A stretch of 18,879 bases of DNA, taken from positions 1 through 18,879 of the forward strand of contig JAICXG010000023.1 in NCBI GenBank assembly GCA_025980625.1. Reading direction: 5' to 3'. Positions 16,141-18,879 of the stretch are shown one piece after another (the first letter of the stretch is position 1; every line of letters begins with the position of its first letter). The stretch is from Chthoniobacterales bacterium. Lineage in GTDB: Bacteria; Verrucomicrobiota; Verrucomicrobiia; Chthoniobacterales; UBA10450. The notes under the pieces were generated by a model. That model was given only the letters and a program-made list of their open reading frames with translations. It had not been told where the DNA came from and did no database searches. Position numbers and translations under genes: made by a program.

Positions 16141-18140
16141 CCTTCCATGCCAAGGGAAATCGAGCGCAAAGCAACCGCGGCTTCGGCCGGAATCTGCCAG
16201 CCCCCCGGGCTCTCGATCGGCACCTCGCCCGGGCCGCCATAGCGAGTTGCTTCGCTCGACCAAAGCAGCGCCCAACGCCGTTCGATCGGCGGCGCGAGTA
16301 ACGGCTCAGGCAGACTGCGAGTTTCAAAGGCGCGCCCGAGATTGACGATGAGGAGGCGATCGTCTTCGCCTAACGAATCGAAAAATCGCAGGACAAACGC
16401 CTCCGGCCCGAGCACCGCGCCATCGAGTTGGCCGGCTTCCTGGCGCGAGAAAATCGGATCTTCCCGCCGCAATCGAATGAGATCGGTGTAGAGGTCGCGG
16501 ACTTCCGGAAATTTCGACCGTTCGGAGAAGTTGAGTTTGCACCGCCGGAAGGTTTCAAAGGCCGACGGATCGGGCAGCCGCCGCTGCACCGCCTCCGATT
16601 CGATTCCGGGGAACTGCTTAAGAAAATCGAAGCGCCCTTTCCGCACCGGCTCGCGCAGGTCGTCCTTTACGTCCGCGAAGTAAACGAAGGGAGTGAGTGC
16701 GCCAAATTCCTGTCCCTGGAAGAGGAGCGGTGTCCACGAGGCGAAGAAGAGGAGCGCGCTCATGGCTCGATAGCGACCAGGCGAAGTAAGCAGGCGCGTT
16801 CGTTCGCCGCTGGCGGAGTTAGCCACCTGGTCATGATTTTCGAGGAAAGCGACGAAACGCTCGGGCGGAGTACCAAAGGCCGGCGTGCCGCGACGTTTCT
16901 TCTGCCAGGAGTAATGCTGACCTTGAAAGAGAAAGCCATACTTCGCGGCCGAGATAAATTCCTGCGGCCCGCCGCGATAATCACTATAGTAACCGGGGTT
17001 GCGTCCGGTAAGAGCGACGAGCGCGCTGTGATGGAAATCGTCATTCCAGAGCGCGTCGAGACCGTAGCCTCCCGTCTCTCGCGACCCGATGAGACGGATT
17101 TCCTGCGGCTCGTTCTCTGCCATAAGAATGAGCGAACGTTCGCCCGCGGCCTCGCGCGCAGCTTTGTCGATGGCCGCGAGGATGTGTTCTGGGGAGCGGT
17201 CGAAAATGCTCTGGGTCGCATCGAAACGGAAGCCATCGAAATGAAATTCAGCGATCCAGTAGCGCGCGTTCGTGATGAAGAACTCGCGCACCGGGCCGCA
17301 GTTTTCACCGTCGAAATTGAGGGGATCACCCCAGTCAGTCTCGTGACGATGGGTAAAATAATCGTCCGAATAGATGACGAGATAATTGCCGTCTGGGCCA
17401 AAATGATTGTAGACGACGTCAAGAATGACGCCCATGCCTAACGAGTGAGCGCGGTCGATGAAACGGCGCAAATCATCCGGCGTGCCGTAGAGATGACACG
17501 GAGCGAAGAGATCGACGCCATCATAGCCCCAGCCGAACTCGCCCGGAAATTCGGCGATCGGCATCATTTCGACAAGACTGATGCCGGTGCGAGCCAGTTC
17601 CGGAAGTTGTTCCGTCGCGGCCCGCCATGTTCCCTCCTGTGTGAAGGTGCCGATATGCATCTCGTAAACAATCTGGCCCTTCAGGCGCACGCCCGGCCAG
17701 TCGGCATCGGTCCATTTGAAACTCCTCGGATCGACAATGCACGAGGAGCGATGCGGCCCTTGCGGCTGCCAACGCGACGCCGGATCGGGATGAAGATTCT
17801 CGCTCCGATCAACCCGGAACCGATAGAACATTCCCGGTTCGGCTCGACATGTGCCGGCGAAATATCCGCCCGGCTCTTGGCCCAGCGGATGAAATTCGCG
17901 GCGCGCATTCCGATCGCTCGAAGCTTCGATCGCCACCTCGATTCCTTTCGCTTTTGGCGCCCAGACGCGGAAGTGCGTCTCCTCGGGAGAAATCACCTCC
18001 GCGCCGATGGGAAATCGGCGCTGGATTGCTAATTCGGTCACGCAAACAAATCGCCGATCGCGCAGGGCGCGGTTGTAGCAGCGGAAGTGGGCGCGCGCTC
18101 GACAAATCCGCCGCATGACAGCTGAATGGGAGCGCGCCAT
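16137..18140 (-). CDS. treZ: Malto-oligosyltrehalose trehalohydrolase
   Basis: GH13 enzyme that releases trehalose from maltooligosyl-trehalose. It has an N-terminal carbohydrate-binding fold (FPIGAEVISPEETHFRVWAP) and then the TIM barrel. GH13 regions are DVVYNH (241-246), GFRFDA with nucleophile D307, LMAENE with acid/base E342, and ENHD with H436/D437. LVEMMPIAEFPGEFGWGYDG (190-209) and FFASWTPLLFQGQEF are typical of TreZ rather than of branching enzymes. Length from ATG 18140 is 667 residues. The family usually starts close to the RRFPIGAE segment, so ATG 18116 or GTG 18041 (634 residues) is also possible. No start has a good Shine-Dalgarno site. The partner TreY, which would make its substrate, is not in the window. 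Motif copies are at 16368 and 17436. Confidence 0.93.
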
Positions 18141-18249
18141 TAGCTGGCGAAGATGGAATAGCTCCGCGTTCCGGCCCTCTCACACTGCCGGCTGTTTACT
18201 CGCGACCGTACTTTCTGCATCATCCTTCAGTCCGAATTCGTGAGCACTC

Positions 18250-18879
18250 ATGTTTAATCCGATCAAGTGTTATACCCGCTGGCTGCACACCCGCTGGCCG
18301 GCCGGAGTGGTGGAGAAGCTGCCCGAGTCAGGTGAGCACGGTGTCACCAACATTCCCGGTGTCCGCATCGTTGGGGATCTTACCGGGATTCCGTTGCTTA
18401 AGTTTTCCTCGAAGACCGGCGCCGAGGCGGTCCGCGCGATTCTCGCTGAGCGCGACTTTCAGAACCTGACTAGCGGGAGCACCGCTCCGAGCGGGTCCAA
18501 TGAAGTCATCGACCTGGCAATCATTGGCGGCGGTGTCTCGGGTGTCTCGGCGGCGATTGAGGCGAGAAAAGCGGGACTGAACTTTAAAATTTTCGAAGCG
18601 ACTCAGCCTTTCTCGACAGTAGCTAACTTTCCCAAGGCCAAGCCGATCTATACCTACCCGACAGACTTAGAGCTAGAGGGCGGTCTGCACTTTACCGCGA
18701 AGGTAAAGGAACCGCTCCTCGAAGAACTCGAAGCGCAGCGGAAAACCGCCGGAATCGAGTTCACTCAGGAGCGGATCGAACGATTGGAAGCGCGCGGGCT
18801 CGACGAAATCCTGCTCTATCACGGTGACAAAGGGAGGAGTGTGACTCGCGCGCGACGCGTGATTGTCGCGATCGGGCGC
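18250..18879 (+). CDS. FAD/NAD(P)-dependent oxidoreductase, thioredoxin-reductase-like (C-terminus cut by window edge)
   Basis: 210 codons from ATG 18250 stay open to the window end. Residues 89-110 (LAIIGGGVSGVSAAIEARKA) form the FAD-binding Rossmann motif GxGxxG (93-98), and FEATQPFSTVANFPKAKP follows. RARRVIVAIGR at the end is the strand that closes the first nucleotide-binding half in the thioredoxin reductase and flavin monooxygenase families. Unusually, about 88 residues precede the Rossmann motif. They include NIPGVRIVGDLTGIPLLK (34-51), which resembles the GD-box normally found near the C-terminus of these enzymes. No Shine-Dalgarno site is visible. It diverges from treZ across a 109-base gap in which I see no confident promoter. 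Substrate is unknown. Confidence 0.85.
   Translation, partial: MFNPIKCYTRWLHTRWPAGVVEKLPESGEHGVTNIPGVRIVGDLTGIPLLKFSSKTGAEAVRAILAERDFQNLTSGSTAPSGSNEVIDLAIIGGGVSGVSAAIEARKAGLNFKIFEATQPFSTVANFPKAKPIYTYPTDLELEGGLHFTAKVKEPLLEELEAQRKTAGIEFTQERIERLEARGLDEILLYHGDKGRSVTRARRVIVAIGR

Noticed and set aside
16428..17441. 337-residue plus-strand open frame inside treZ
   Set aside because: Antisense shadow of a gene with all GH13 motifs; long opposite frames are common in GC-rich coding DNA.

Overview
The window looks like chromosomal DNA from a GC-rich, Gram-negative-type bacterium, most likely a soil member of the Verrucomicrobiota (Chthoniobacterales/Spartobacteria-like). This placement is an inference from gene content, the MlaE/F/D-type envelope system, weak Shine-Dalgarno sites and general protein style. 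There is no rRNA or single-copy marker here to prove it. Genes are tightly packed and no gene-free stretch exceeds about 200 bases. I see no tRNA, rRNA, CRISPR array, insertion sequence or prophage.

Layout. (1) 1-577: the 3'-truncated start of an ECF-type sigma factor (minus) diverges from a Spy/CpxP-like periplasmic protein (plus). The intergenic region holds two mirror-image ECF-style promoters. (2) 992-1957: a REP-like inverted repeat, a GNAT acetyltransferase and a 59-residue CsbD-like stress protein (both minus). (3) 2154-7731, all plus: ftsK, a RodZ-like gene, rimO, a proline-rich tail-anchored protein and thioredoxin. The first three are very closely spaced or overlapping, as in an operon. 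(4) 12337-7728, all minus: an ErpA/HesB-type Fe-S carrier, a 500-residue membrane-anchored protein of unknown function, then mlaE-mlaF-mlaD, which form a lipid ABC transporter. mlaD converges on the thioredoxin gene with a 4-base overlap. (5) 12853-12497 and 13994-12953 region, minus: a small secreted Thr-rich protein with a clear terminator hairpin, and a MscS-type channel. (6) 18140-14077, minus: treZ and an amylo-1,6-glucosidase/debranching enzyme, translationally coupled (ATGA) and acting on glycogen-type alpha-glucans. (7) 18250 to the end, plus: the start of a flavin-dependent, thioredoxin-reductase-like oxidoreductase.

The most striking feature is not a gene. The 9-mer GCCTAACGA (reverse complement TCGTTAGGC) occurs 19 times exactly, about once per kilobase, against roughly 0.15 expected by chance from base composition. 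Copies are balanced between strands (10 versus 9). They are read in four different coding phases, sit mostly in poorly conserved linkers, are denser between genes, and in one place form an inverted pair that makes a hairpin behind a gene. This is the signature of a DNA uptake sequence like those of Neisseriaceae and Pasteurellaceae. I know of no such element described for this kind of bacterium, so it is the main candidate for a new system here.
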